Origin: JBAOHV01 sp964450685 | Lineage (GTDB): Bacteria > Actinomycetota > Acidimicrobiia > Acidimicrobiales > Microtrichaceae | Direction: 5' to 3' | Assembly: GCA_964450685.1 (NCBI GenBank) | Contig: CAYVDN010000003.1 | Span: 1-64,000, forward strand | DNA: 64,000 bases | In this document: positions 16,899 through 24,455 of the stretch, piece by piece | Layout of the letters: every line of letters begins with the position of its first letter | How positions within the stretch are numbered: position 1 is the first letter of the stretch | Position numbers and translations under genes: made by a program | Notes under the pieces: generated by a model | What the model was told of the DNA's origin: nothing | Database searches by the model: none | What the model saw: the letters and a program-made list of their open reading frames with translations, nothing else

Positions 16899-17315
16899 AT
16901 GCTGTCCACCATCGCCCACGTCCTCCAGGCAGTCCTGCCCGGCGAGGACTCCCCGACGGACCCCACCGTCATCCACAGCATCCAGATGAACCTCTCGGTG
17001 CTCACCTTCCTGCTCGGCACCGGCATCCCGCTCGTCGTGGGCTGGCTGAAGCGCCAGACCCTGGCCAAGCACTGGCAGGTCGTGCTCATGCTCGTCGTGA
17101 ACCTCGTCGTCGCCTTCCTGCGCCAGGTGCTGAACAACAAGGGCCTCATCGACGCCCAGCTCGCCCGGGACTTCTTCGGCCAGGTCGTCACCTCGGGCAT
17201 CGGCTACAACTTCATCGTGAAGCCCTTCGGCCTGGACGACATCGGTCAGGGCGTCATCGGCCCGAAGCCCGCCCCGGCGGACCCCGAGACCGGCAACATC
17301 GGGCTGGCGCCGTGA
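16899..17315 (+). CDS. Holin-like membrane protein
   Basis: 138 aa from ATG 16899 with CAAGGAG nine bases upstream; an in-frame ATG at 16866 lacks a ribosome site. Two hydrophobic helices: residues ~33-50 (LSVLTFLLGTGIPLVVGWL) and ~60-78 (WQVVLMLVVNLVVAFL), then a soluble Pro-rich tail. Its TGA overlaps the GTG start of the CHAP endolysin, and this is the first plus-strand gene after a minus-strand module. It would permeabilise the membrane for lysis. Role from size, topology and position. Confidence 0.75.
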   Translation: MLSTIAHVLQAVLPGEDSPTDPTVIHSIQMNLSVLTFLLGTGIPLVVGWLKRQTLAKHWQVVLMLVVNLVVAFLRQVLNNKGLIDAQLARDFFGQVVTSGIGYNFIVKPFGLDDIGQGVIGPKPAPADPETGNIGLAP

Positions 17316-18142
17316 GCGGCACCGTCGAGGAGCTGCTGGCCGTCACCAAGGCCGAGGTGGGCTACCGGGAGACCGGGCGGAACCACACGAAGTACGGCAA
17401 GTGGTACGGCATGGACGGCGTGGCCTGGTGCTCGATCTGGGTCGCCTGGTGCCTCGCCCGCATCGGCATGGACCCCCGACCGTTCATCGACGGCTACGCC
17501 TCGGTCGAGCTGGCCTTCAACGGCTGGCGCCGCCTGAAGCGGATCGTGGGGAAGATGGACATCCAGCCGGGTGACATCCTCCACATCCGGTTCCCCACGG
17601 GCAACCACACCGGCTTCGCCATCTCCCGCCCCTACCGCCGGGGCCTGATCTGGTACGTCCGGACCCGGGAGGGCAACACCGCCGTTGGCAACGACCGCAA
17701 CGGCGGCGGCGTGGACGAGAAGGAGCGCAAGCTCTCGCTGGTCGTGGCCGTGGCCCGCCCCGCTTACAAGGCCGCCGGAGCGCCCTCGGCGCCCCCCAGC
17801 ACGACCCCCGAGCCCAGCGGCCCGATCTTCGTGCCCGTCGAGCGGACCGGCGTCTTCAGGAGCCAGCGGGGGGCCAACGTCTTCGCCCTCCAGATGGAGC
17901 TGGCGGCGGTCAGCCCCATCTTCGACGTGGCCTCCGAGGCTGCGTGGCAGGCCGAGCGCAACGCCACCGAGTACGGTCCTCAGACCGAGTGGCGGGTCAT
18001 GACGTTCATCAACGTCCTGCTCCTCAACGGCAACCACGAGTTCCAGGGCCACCCGACGGCCCTCGTGAGCCCGAACCTGTACAAGGCCCTGGACTTCGTG
18101 TTCTGGGTCCACACCAAACAGCAGCCGGTCCCGGCCAGCTGA
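17312..18142 (+). CDS. CHAP-domain endolysin
   Basis: 276 aa, GTG 17312 overlapping the holin stop (GTGA). Residues 1-~150 are a CHAP/NlpC-type hydrolase: EVGYRETGRNHTKYGKWYGM, GVAWCSIWVAWCLARIG (catalytic Cys in AWCSIWVAWC), GDILHIRFPTGNHTGFAIS (catalytic His in NHTGF), VGNDRNGGGV. Residues ~155-185 are a Pro/Ala linker and ~185-276 a C-terminal domain that could bind the wall (FRSQRGANVFALQMELAAVS). It cleaves peptidoglycan amide bonds at the end of infection. Confidence 0.88.
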   Translation: MSGTVEELLAVTKAEVGYRETGRNHTKYGKWYGMDGVAWCSIWVAWCLARIGMDPRPFIDGYASVELAFNGWRRLKRIVGKMDIQPGDILHIRFPTGNHTGFAISRPYRRGLIWYVRTREGNTAVGNDRNGGGVDEKERKLSLVVAVARPAYKAAGAPSAPPSTTPEPSGPIFVPVERTGVFRSQRGANVFALQMELAAVSPIFDVASEAAWQAERNATEYGPQTEWRVMTFINVLLLNGNHEFQGHPTALVSPNLYKALDFVFWVHTKQQPVPAS

Positions 18143-18154
18143 TAGGGAGTATCA
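18140..18154 (+). promoter_or_regulatory. TGATAGGGAGTATCA start-associated signal
   Basis: Perfect TGATA/TATCA arms around GGGAG, containing the endolysin TGA stop and placed so that GGGAG is 9 bases before ATG 18159. Confidence 0.75.
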
Positions 18155-18158
18155 CGTC

Positions 18159-18470
18159 ATGAGCGACGAGTACCTGGAGTCCGAGCCGACCCTACTCTCC
18201 GTGGAGATGGGTCTCACCGAGGCCATGGTGCCGGTCATCGTGCTGCGCCTCGGCGAGGAGATGGTGGCCATGGACACGTCCGACGCCGCCACCCACGCTC
18301 GGGAGATCCTGGCCACGTGCTCCCTCACCGACCAGTTCGCCGCCGAGATCGTCGGGCTGGATCGGGAGCAGATCCAGCAGAAGGTCTACGACCTCCAAGC
18401 GAGGCTGGCCAGCGAGGCCGTCGAGCACGCCCAGAAGGAAGAGTTCCGGGGCGCTGCCCCACTGAACTAG
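18159..18470 (+). CDS. Small acidic protein of lysis cassette
   Basis: 103 aa, ATG 18159 behind the GATA-GGGAG-TATC signal. Alternates beta and helix (LLSVEMGLTEAMVPVIVLRL, then TDQFAAEIVGLDREQIQQKV, YDLQARLASEAVEHAQKEE). No membrane segment or signal peptide. It could regulate lysis or be unrelated. It ends tail to tail with a minus-strand gene, the two stop codons sharing CTAG at 18467-18470. Confidence 0.65.
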   Translation: MSDEYLESEPTLLSVEMGLTEAMVPVIVLRLGEEMVAMDTSDAATHAREILATCSLTDQFAAEIVGLDREQIQQKVYDLQARLASEAVEHAQKEEFRGAAPLN

Positions 18471-18706
18471 ATCGTCCTGTTGAGGGCGGCCAGCAGGGCG
18501 TCCAGCGAGAACACCACCAGGGTCTCTGAGCAGGCGCCGCACCCGACCCACACGTCGGTGACGTGGTTGTGGCCGGGGCCGTTCGAGTGCTTCGTGTCGC
18601 CGTCGAAGCTGAAGTTCGCCGCCGGGGATCCGCAGTTCGGGCAGAGCTTGTTCAGCTCACGGCCCGTCACCAGGCGGACCAGCGACTGAAGCAGGGCCTC
18701 GTTCAC
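18467..18706 (-). CDS. Small zinc-ribbon-like protein
   Basis: 79 aa, GTG 18706 overlapping the upstream TGA (GTGA). Two Cys pairs, LCPNCGSPAANFSFDGD and WVGCGACSETLVVF, spaced as in zinc ribbons. Also TKHSNGPGHNHV between them. Possibly nucleic-acid or protein binding. Function unknown. Confidence 0.65.
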   Translation of the reverse strand: MNEALLQSLVRLVTGRELNKLCPNCGSPAANFSFDGDTKHSNGPGHNHVTDVWVGCGACSETLVVFSLDALLAALNRTI

Positions 18707-18894
18707 TCGCCCGTGACCTCGGCCGCCAGCGACTCCAGCATGCGGCGCTCCTCGTCCCGGGCGGCATCGAGGGCCGAGGCGTGGACGGCGCCGTAGCGGG
18801 CCGCATCGAGCCCTGCCTGGGCCAGGCTGGTGATGGCACCCACGCCACCCCCCAGGATTGCGAACTTGGCGGTGTCTCGCTCGGTGTCGGTCAT
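18703..18894 (-). CDS. Small hypothetical protein, leaderless start
   Basis: 63 aa from ATG 18894 (MTDTERDTAKFAILGGGVGA). Residues ~10-30 are a Gly/Ala/Ile-rich weakly hydrophobic helix, the rest amphipathic (ALDAARDEERRMLESLAAEV). GATACT lies exactly 6 bases before ATG with TTGACA 17 bp further, so the transcript probably starts at the ATG. Followed by the coupled zinc-ribbon gene. Confidence 0.65.
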   Translation of the reverse strand: MTDTERDTAKFAILGGGVGAITSLAQAGLDAARYGAVHASALDAARDEERRMLESLAAEVTGE

Positions 18895-18900
18895 GAGATG

Positions 18901-18929
18901 AGTATCTCACTCATATATCGACTTGTCAA
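18901..18929 (-). promoter_or_regulatory. Strong sigma70-type promoter, leaderless type
   Basis: Minus-strand TTGACA (18924-18929), 17 bp, GATACT (18901-18906), then 6 nt and ATG 18894. The -35 sits in a TTGACAAGTCGA near-palindrome. Confidence 0.75.
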
Positions 18930-18948
18930 CTAGGCCCTAGAAAGCGGG

Positions 18949-18976
18949 GAGCCCCCGACCCGAAGGCCAGGGGCTC
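18949..18976 (-). terminator. Hairpin terminator after Rpf-like gene
   Basis: GAGCCCC...GGGGCTC with a 14-base loop (inner GGCC/GGTC pairing possible), 13 bases past the stop at 18989; minus-strand continuation CCCCGCTTTCTAG. Confidence 0.65.
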
Positions 18977-18988
18977 GTCCACCTGTCG

Positions 18989-19423
18989 TCATGGCGTTTT
19001 CGACACCAGCTTCCTACCACAGATCGGCCACGGCGATCTACCACGATCGCTGTAGAGCCGCTTCGCCCGGCGGTCCTGTTCGGCCGGGGAGGCTGCGGCC
19101 GGGTCTCCGGCGGATCCGTAGTTCGCCCAGGTGCCTCGATCGAACTGGTAGGCACCTCGGTACCTCCCCGAGGCCGAGACGGCGGCGTAGTTGCCACCGG
19201 ACTCGCACTTCCTCAGGGCCGCCCAGGACGCCTCGGTAGCTTCCCGGGCGAGGGCGGGCGCATCGGGTGGACGAGAGACGAAGGACGCCAGGCTCACGGC
19301 CTGCTCCTGGGTCACCTCCACGCCGTGCTGTCGAGCGACCTCCATCGCCTGCTCCGGCGTACACGCCGAGACTGCGAGGATGGTCAGGACACTGACGATG
19401 AGCACCCGGATGGGTCTCCGCAT
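18989..19423 (-). CDS. Rpf-like transglycosylase lipoprotein
   Basis: 144 aa from ATG 19423 with AAGGAG at good spacing. A lipoprotein signal, MRRPIRVLIVSVLTILAVSA then C (lipobox AVSAC), is followed by residues ~75-144: WAALRKCESGGNYAAV, YRGAYQFDRGTWANYG, AEQDRRAKRLYSDRG, WPICG. This is the transglycosylase-like core of actinobacterial resuscitation-promoting factors (CESGGNY, GAYQF..TW, WP.CG). A membrane-tethered wall hydrolase near the lysis cassette could assist lysis or alter the wall early in infection. Confidence 0.85.
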   Translation of the reverse strand: MRRPIRVLIVSVLTILAVSACTPEQAMEVARQHGVEVTQEQAVSLASFVSRPPDAPALAREATEASWAALRKCESGGNYAAVSASGRYRGAYQFDRGTWANYGSAGDPAAASPAEQDRRAKRLYSDRGRSPWPICGRKLVSKTP

Positions 19424-19451
19424 TCGCTTGCTCCTTGTTAGGGGACATGGC

Positions 19452-19498
19452 AACGGCCCCACCGAGAGTGATCCGGAGATCGCCCTCAGCGGGGCCGT
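19452..19498 (-). terminator. Hairpin upstream of Rpf-like gene
   Basis: ACGGCCCC and GGGGCCGT form an 8-bp perfect stem around a 31-base loop that can itself pair (GATC/GATC). Lies 29-75 bases before ATG 19423. Terminator for the gene to its right, or an attenuator in the leader of 19423. Confidence 0.5.
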
Positions 19499-19535
19499 AA
19501 CACCACTGTAACAGCTCGGAGCGGCTGTGTCTACA

Positions 19536-19733
19536 TCATCGGGAGAGCATCTGCCGGTTCTCGAACGACAGCTCGGAGCAGGCCAGCACGAGGTGGTCCC
19601 GGGTCACGTGAACCATGGTCGAGTCCGGCACGGGGTGATCCACCTCCCTCACGAAGGCGTAGGCCAGCTGGGCAAACCGCAGCACCTCGGGATCCACCTC
19701 GACCTTGCCTCCGGGACGCCGGAACGGGAGCAT
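19536..19733 (-). CDS. Hypothetical protein, probably frameshifted at the 5' end
   Basis: 65 aa from ATG 19733 (MLPFRRPGGKVEVDPEVLRF), but the same frame is open and protein-like back to 19886 with no start codon: LLDLRGLVADEPTPVGIRAF, then PAGEILTFFEKFFRKA. A GTG at 19920 in another frame gives MNFLSQPTASVNQPFVRS, which would join it by one frameshift in the G/C run near 19845-19870. Either the gene is broken or an indel error is present. Function unknown. Confidence 0.45.
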   Translation of the reverse strand: MLPFRRPGGKVEVDPEVLRFAQLAYAFVREVDHPVPDSTMVHVTRDHLVLACSELSFENRQMLSR

Positions 19734-20020
19734 GGCCTTTCGAAAGAATTTCTCGAAGAATGTGAGGATCTCGCCCGCTGGAAACGCCCTGATGCCGACC
19801 GGAGTGGGCTCGTCGGCTACCAGCCCGCGCAGATCGAGAAGGTCGGCTGGGGGCCCTGTTCCGGACGGAGCGTACGAACGGCTGATTCACCGAAGCGGTG
19901 GGCTGGCTCAGAAAGTTCACGACCCCCGGCCCCGAAGGGCAGGGGGTCGTTCTGGGTCCGCCGGGTACTAGCCGAGGGAACGTACGTGCGAGCGTATCGG
20001 CATGGCCTCTCCCCAGCCCA
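19734..20020. other. Region without intact gene
   Basis: Bases 19734-19886 hold the open but startless extension described for 19536-19733. 19921-19948 is a terminator hairpin. 19950-20020 shows no gene or repeat. Confidence 0.5.
19921..19948 (-). terminator. Tetraloop hairpin terminator
   Basis: GACCCCC-T-GCCC-TTCG-GGGC-C-GGGGGTC on the minus strand: 11 pairs with one mismatch, closed by a UUCG tetraloop. Downstream of the gene ending at 20021. Confidence 0.75.
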
Positions 20021-20374
20021 TTAGGCGCCCTCGTCCTCGCCGTGGGCGTCGAAGTGGCGATCGGTGCCGTCGGCGATCATCTGCTCGGTGTCGATGGCGG
20101 GTTCCGTGGGCTCGTCGCCCCAGAACACGTAGTGGCGCCCGTCGGTCGCCTTGCGCACCGAGTACTTCCGGGGCGGGTCGCACTTCGGCCCGTTCCTGGT
20201 CGCCATGGTGCGCACCGACTTGATATCCATATCAGCCGGGACGGGCAGGTACTCGCCCTCGGGCAGCTCCCGCATCTTGGACGAGAAGCTCTGCTTCACC
20301 TTGGTGTAGGTGCGGTCCGTCGTGAAGGTGGGGCGCACGGTGACGGTCTCGTAGTCGGCCTGTTGCGTAGACAT
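20021..20374 (-). CDS. Hypothetical protein with leaderless-type promoter
   Basis: 117 aa from ATG 20374 (MSTQQADYETVTVRP). Mixed alpha/beta: PTFTTDRTYTKVKQSFSSKM, YLPVPADMDIKSVRTMATRN, KYSVRKATDGRHYVFWGDE, acidic tail. The CDPP...HYVFWG part looks like a compact beta fold. AGGAG lies 11 bases and GATAAT 6 bases before ATG, so both leaderless and normal initiation are possible. Function unknown. Confidence 0.65.
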   Translation of the reverse strand: MSTQQADYETVTVRPTFTTDRTYTKVKQSFSSKMRELPEGEYLPVPADMDIKSVRTMATRNGPKCDPPRKYSVRKATDGRHYVFWGDEPTEPAIDTEQMIADGTDRHFDAHGEDEGA

Positions 20375-20380
20375 GTTGTC

Positions 20381-20409
20381 ATTATCTCCTGTTGTCAACT
20401 CAAAGTCCA
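20381..20409 (-). promoter_or_regulatory. Promoter of 20021-20374
   Basis: Minus strand TGGACT (20404-20409), 17 bp, GATAAT (20381-20386), 6 nt, ATG 20374. A TTGACAACA sequence lies in the spacer. Confidence 0.55.
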
Positions 20410-20424
20410 GGGGGCGTGATTAGG

Positions 20425-20979
20425 TCACAGCCCCGGGAGCTTCTGCTGACCCACCATCTGGCCGTCGGCGAGCAGGGCCTCGGTGGCCGGATCGAGCTTG
20501 GACTTGGCCAACTCTTCGGCCTCCTGGCGCCGCAGGGCGTCCTGGGCCTCGGCGGCCCGCACCAGCTCGGCACCGAGGCGCCCGACGGCCTCCTCGTGCC
20601 ATGCGACGGTGAACTCCTCCAGCAGCTTCTCCAGGCGCCGCTTGCCGTCCTCGGTCACGGTGGCCGTGGCGGTGACGACGTTCCGGATGGCCATCGCCAG
20701 GCGGTTCGGGTCGCTGATGAGGTCGTCGTAGGTCCGCTGGGCTGCCACAGCCTTGCGACGGTCGTCGTCGGCCTGCTTGGTGATCTCGGCGTGGGAGATC
20801 TTCAGCTGGTCGATGGCGTCCTCGTCGCCGAGGCGGGCCACGAGGTTCTCGACCATCGGGAGCACCTTGCTCTCGATGAAGGTGCGCCCGGTGATGCCGC
20901 CCCGCAGCATGTCCAGGGTCTCGGTGTGATCGACCCGCTGCGGGGTGGAGCTGGGTTCGGAGGCGGTGATCTTGGGCAT
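20425..20979 (-). CDS. Helical hypothetical protein downstream of RIIB-like gene
   Basis: 184 aa, ATG 20979. Nearly all helix: LPMVENLVARLGDEDAIDQL, KISHAEITKQADDDRRKAVA, AIRNVVTATATVTEDGKRRL, EKLLEEFTVAWHEEAVGRLG. The start is preceded by TAGGAGTATCACCTC, a truncated copy of the GATA/TATC start signal. Probably co-transcribed with the RIIA/RIIB-like pair. No family recognised. Confidence 0.65.
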   Translation of the reverse strand: MPKITASEPSSTPQRVDHTETLDMLRGGITGRTFIESKVLPMVENLVARLGDEDAIDQLKISHAEITKQADDDRRKAVAAQRTYDDLISDPNRLAMAIRNVVTATATVTEDGKRRLEKLLEEFTVAWHEEAVGRLGAELVRAAEAQDALRRQEAEELAKSKLDPATEALLADGQMVGQQKLPGL

Positions 20980-21002
20980 GAGGTGATACTCCTAGTTGTG
21001 GC

Positions 21003-22145
21003 CTAGAGGCCGAGCTTGGTCTTGGTGGCCTGGACGGTGCCCTGGCTGATGTTGAAGTGGCGGGCCATGGCGGCGAGGGAGCCGTGCTCGGCCTGGAGCT
21101 TGCGGAACTCGGCCTTCGTGAGGCGACCGGCCCACTTGGTGTCCACCGAGCCGATGATCGGCCGGGCGGGGGTCTTGGCCGAGACCTTGGGCTTGGCCAC
21201 GTGGCGCCTGCGGATCGGCGCCTCCCGGCGCTTCTGCTCCCGGCTCGTGCGCTTCGCCGGGCGTGCCCGGTGGGAGCGGGTGTCCTCGTTGAGGATGGCG
21301 GCCAGCGTGGGGTCGATGTCGGCCGAGGTCAGCTCGTCGCCGGGGAACAGCACCTCCACGACCGGATCCCACACCTTGTTGGCCCACTCGGCGCCCTGCG
21401 GCACGTCGTCCACGACCCGCATCTTCAGCGCCCGGCCCTTGGGGTAGCCGAGATCGACGTTGATCACGTCCCGAGGGTCGATGGTGACGAGCAGGTACCG
21501 GCCGTTGTTGGGGTTGTAGTACGCCTTGGCGCCCGCCCAGGGACCGAAGTGGAGCCCGTTCGAGCAGGCCGCCCGGCTGGCGTCGGTCAGCTTCGGGTTG
21601 TCGATGAGCTTCTGGTCGGCGATGACCTCGCCGATCGTGTACCGGATGGTGCCAGTGTGACGGTCGTAGTAGTCGCTCCTCACGCTCTTGACGAAGAGCA
21701 TGTCACCGTCGGTGGTGATCGGCGTCCCCCAGCGGTCCATGAGCTGGTAGAACTCGTTGATGGCGTCCCGCCATGGGTTCTGGCGGCACTTCTCCAGGAA
21801 GAGGTACCAGGGGTCCACGTCGCCGCCCTGGGCGATGATGTCGAGCACCTTCTGGGTCAGCACCTCCGGGACGATGATGTCGTCCACGTAGAGCACGTCC
21901 TTGCCGTTCTCGTGGCGCACGTGGGCGCCGGGGAGCTTCGACAGCACCACCACGGCCGCCTGCTTCACGTCCATGAGGCGGATGATGTCCTCGTCGGTGG
22001 TCTTGCGGTCGTGGATGGCATCCAGCACGGCGTTGACGACGCCGACGTTGGCGGCGGGGGCCGAGTAGGGCTTGCCGCCGACGAACACCTGGAGGGTGTT
22101 GCTGGTGTGGATGTACTTGTAGTAGGAGGTGCGGGTGGCGGCCAT
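21003..22145 (-). CDS. rIIB-like: RIIB-like protein
   Basis: 380 aa from ATG 22145. N-terminal ~70 residues (YKYIHTSNTLQVFVGGKPYS, IHDRKTTDEDIIRLMD) and the core DVDPWYLFLEKCRQNPWRDA, INEFYQLMDRWGTPITTDGD, MLFVKSVRSDYYDRHTGT match the RIIB family of T4-like phages (short region then W..F......P.....L..F......I..DG...A.K.V). A conserved CSNGLHFGPWAGAKAY follows. The C-terminus adds a basic linker and a small HTH-like end (SLAAMARHFNISQGTVQATK). It is directly downstream of the RIIA-like gene, as in T4. T4 rII proteins affect lysis inhibition and exclusion by prophage; the role here is inferred. Confidence 0.8.
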   Translation of the reverse strand: MAATRTSYYKYIHTSNTLQVFVGGKPYSAPAANVGVVNAVLDAIHDRKTTDEDIIRLMDVKQAAVVVLSKLPGAHVRHENGKDVLYVDDIIVPEVLTQKVLDIIAQGGDVDPWYLFLEKCRQNPWRDAINEFYQLMDRWGTPITTDGDMLFVKSVRSDYYDRHTGTIRYTIGEVIADQKLIDNPKLTDASRAACSNGLHFGPWAGAKAYYNPNNGRYLLVTIDPRDVINVDLGYPKGRALKMRVVDDVPQGAEWANKVWDPVVEVLFPGDELTSADIDPTLAAILNEDTRSHRARPAKRTSREQKRREAPIRRRHVAKPKVSAKTPARPIIGSVDTKWAGRLTKAEFRKLQAEHGSLAAMARHFNISQGTVQATKTKLGL

Positions 22146-22150
22146 GAGGT

Positions 22151-22163
22151 GATACTCCTTATC
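22151..22163 (-). promoter_or_regulatory. GATAAGGAGTATC start-associated signal
   Basis: In coding orientation GATA-AGGAG-TATC, containing the TAA stop of the RIIA-like gene and a full AAGGAG 9 bases before ATG 22145. Confidence 0.75.
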
Positions 22164-24366
22164 GGGCGGGGTATGGGTGGTAGAGATCGAGGTACGTCTC
22201 GACGGCCTCGGTGATGATGTCGTCGGGGCTGCGCTTCTCAGTTGCGGGCGAGAAGAGGAGCGGGAAGTAGTTGGCCAGGCGGCGGGCACGGTCCCGGGCC
22301 TTGTAGATGGGCTTGGCCCGTCCGGTGCGGGAGAAGAACAGCTTCGTGAGGTTGTCGTCCAGGCGGGGGAGCACGATGTCGGAATCCCAGCCGAGCACCT
22401 TGTCGATGATGGTCTCCCGGGTGATCACCGTCCGTTCGTAGCGGTACCCGCCGTACTTGCCCGGGCTCAGGCATTCGTGCTCGATGGCCAGCTCGCAAAG
22501 CCGGTCGATCAGCGTCTTCTGCCCGATAAGAGTATCATACTCATCGACCAGATGCGAGTGAGTCTTCACCAGCCCCTTGAGGTAGGTGTTCAGCTCCCAT
22601 GCCGGGTTGGGCTTGAAGCGCTTGCGGGCGTTCTCGGTGAAGCCGAGCACGGGCGGCACCTCGCCGAGGCCCAGGGCCTTGAACAGCCCCGAGAGGTGGT
22701 TCTGCCCCACGTTCCGCTGCGAGACCCGCAGGAGACCCTGGCGGCGCCACTCCGGGGTCCCCGGGGCCACCTCGGGAGCGTAGGCGTCGATGGTGAGCTG
22801 GTCGTGCATCGAGCGCCCGGGGGTGTCGAACCAGAGGTACATCTTCGGCAGCTCCAGCACCCGGCTGAACATCTCGGTGCTGTCGTAGCGACCACCGAAG
22901 GTGGTGTTGGTGTCGTAGATGCCCGGCAGCCCGGCCGTCTTGCGGGTAGCGCCCTCGACGGGCGGGTCCGGGTCGGGGATCGAGGCCAGGGGCACGATCT
23001 GCTTCGCCGAGAGACCGAGCAGGGTGACCAGACGCTCCAGCTGGCGGGGGGTCGGGTCGTGCAGGACGTGGACGTAATCCCAGGAGCCCCGGTAGAGGCC
23101 GCCGAAGTGGGCGTTGACCCTGAGCCAGGCGTGCGCCCGCTCCTTGGCCCGGGGGACCTGCTTGGGCCGGTACACGAAGAACACCAGCTGCGGGATCTGC
23201 TCGACGGGGACCGAGAAGCCGCCGGGGGCGTCGGCGGGCGCCAGCGGGTGGCGCTTGGACACCTTCAGCCCCTTGGGCGGGTGGTCCTTGGTGGTCGCCC
23301 ACGACGACGGCGTGTAGAAGGTCGGCGCCGTCCAGTCGCTGCCGCCCGTGATATGGATACGGGTGCTGAAGGACTGCTCGCCACGGTTGTACCAGCTGAG
23401 CGAGGAGATGAACTTGCAGCGCTGGAGCCACGACGCCTCGGCGTTGAGGAGAGCGCTGACGGTGTAGTGAACGCTGTCGAACGCCTCCTCGACGGCCCGG
23501 CGGATGTTCGCCGTCGTGGCGATGTCGAACGAGAGGTTCTCACGATCGGGGGCCGGGTCGGCGGTGCCGAGCGGGACCTCGATGATGAGGGAGGCACCGT
23601 GGCTGCGCACCAGCGGCTGCGGGAACTCTTTGTAGATCTCGTCCGGGATCGGGTAGAGCACGCAGCCCTGGCGGACGTAGTAGGTGCGGCCGAAGCCGCT
23701 GTAGTTGACGATGCGCCAGTTCTCGCCCGAGAGGATGTCCTCGTACTCCGGCTCGGGGAGGGACTGCGCCCCGTTGCCCATGAAGCCGAAGCTCAGCTTC
23801 TCGGCCTTCGGCCGGAACTGGCCGATCAGCTCGGACGGCACCGAGATGATGACCTCGAAGCCGTCGGGCTCGCCCGACTCCGACACGCCCAGGAGGGACA
23901 TGACCGGCACGCCGCTCGGCGACCGGGCCATGACGTAGCTCGTGCTGACGCCATCGAGGTGCCGGACGAACACCACGGCGTCCACGATGGCGAAGCCGAC
24001 CTTGGAGCCGATGCCCATCTGGCCGTTGGTCAGGTTGCTCTGGTCCTTGGTGGACTTCATCATCTCCATGAAGACCGAGGTGAACACCTCCTCGGTCATC
24101 GAGGGGCCGAAGTCCCGGACCCGGAAGGTCGGGTCGTCCTCGGTCGGGAGCTGTACCTCGCAGGGCACGTCGCCCTTGCCCGCCTCACGGTGGGCGTCCC
24201 AGGCGTTGGAGAGGTACTCCCTGATGACCGCCGCCACCTTGTCCGAGTACACCCGGTTGGTGTACATGTCGAAGAACTTCGCCGTGGCGTTGACCCGCAG
24301 CTCCTGGGTCTCCTCGGGGGCGAGGTTCGACTGGACTTCGATGGCGGGGGCGGGCGAGATGGCCAT
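22159..24366 (-). CDS. rIIA-like: RIIA-like GHKL ATPase
   Basis: 735 aa, ATG 24366 with AAGGAG upstream. The first ~220 residues are a GHKL/HATPase domain: VAAVIREYLSNAWDAHREAG (N-box with E..SNAWDAH), RVRDFGPSMTEEVF (G1), STKDQSNLTNGQMGIGSKVG (G2). This exact layout, including the STKD...G.GIGSK lid, is that of T4 RIIA. The remaining ~500 residues include AHAWLRVNAHFGGLYRGSWD and end YLDLYHPYPAR. Size fits T4 RIIA (725 aa). Partner RIIB-like gene follows after a 13-base signal. In T4 the pair is membrane-associated; no membrane helix is seen here. Confidence 0.85.
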   Translation of the reverse strand: MAISPAPAIEVQSNLAPEETQELRVNATAKFFDMYTNRVYSDKVAAVIREYLSNAWDAHREAGKGDVPCEVQLPTEDDPTFRVRDFGPSMTEEVFTSVFMEMMKSTKDQSNLTNGQMGIGSKVGFAIVDAVVFVRHLDGVSTSYVMARSPSGVPVMSLLGVSESGEPDGFEVIISVPSELIGQFRPKAEKLSFGFMGNGAQSLPEPEYEDILSGENWRIVNYSGFGRTYYVRQGCVLYPIPDEIYKEFPQPLVRSHGASLIIEVPLGTADPAPDRENLSFDIATTANIRRAVEEAFDSVHYTVSALLNAEASWLQRCKFISSLSWYNRGEQSFSTRIHITGGSDWTAPTFYTPSSWATTKDHPPKGLKVSKRHPLAPADAPGGFSVPVEQIPQLVFFVYRPKQVPRAKERAHAWLRVNAHFGGLYRGSWDYVHVLHDPTPRQLERLVTLLGLSAKQIVPLASIPDPDPPVEGATRKTAGLPGIYDTNTTFGGRYDSTEMFSRVLELPKMYLWFDTPGRSMHDQLTIDAYAPEVAPGTPEWRRQGLLRVSQRNVGQNHLSGLFKALGLGEVPPVLGFTENARKRFKPNPAWELNTYLKGLVKTHSHLVDEYDTLIGQKTLIDRLCELAIEHECLSPGKYGGYRYERTVITRETIIDKVLGWDSDIVLPRLDDNLTKLFFSRTGRAKPIYKARDRARRLANYFPLLFSPATEKRSPDDIITEAVETYLDLYHPYPAR

Positions 24367-24395
24367 GAGGTGGGGCTCCTTGTAGCGGGCTGTGG

Positions 24396-24434
24396 TGACA
24401 AGTCAATGATGACATACTCACCATTGACTTGTCA
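24396..24434 (-). promoter_or_regulatory. 13-bp inverted repeat operator over RIIA-like promoter
   Basis: TGACAAGTCAATG (24396-24408) and CATTGACTTGTCA (24422-24434) are perfect inverted repeats 13 bases apart; each arm itself contains TTGACnnGTCAA. On the minus strand TTGACA (24430-24435) with CATCAT (24406-24411) 18 bp away can serve as promoter for 24366. The architecture suggests a dimer-of-dimers repressor site. Confidence 0.7.
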
Positions 24435-24455
24435 ACACATTCCCGTGGCCTTGGC

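Noticed and set aside
18989..19423. Plus-strand frame at 18991-19239 as a gene
   Set aside because: Arg/Pro-rich shadow opposite the Rpf-like lipoprotein.
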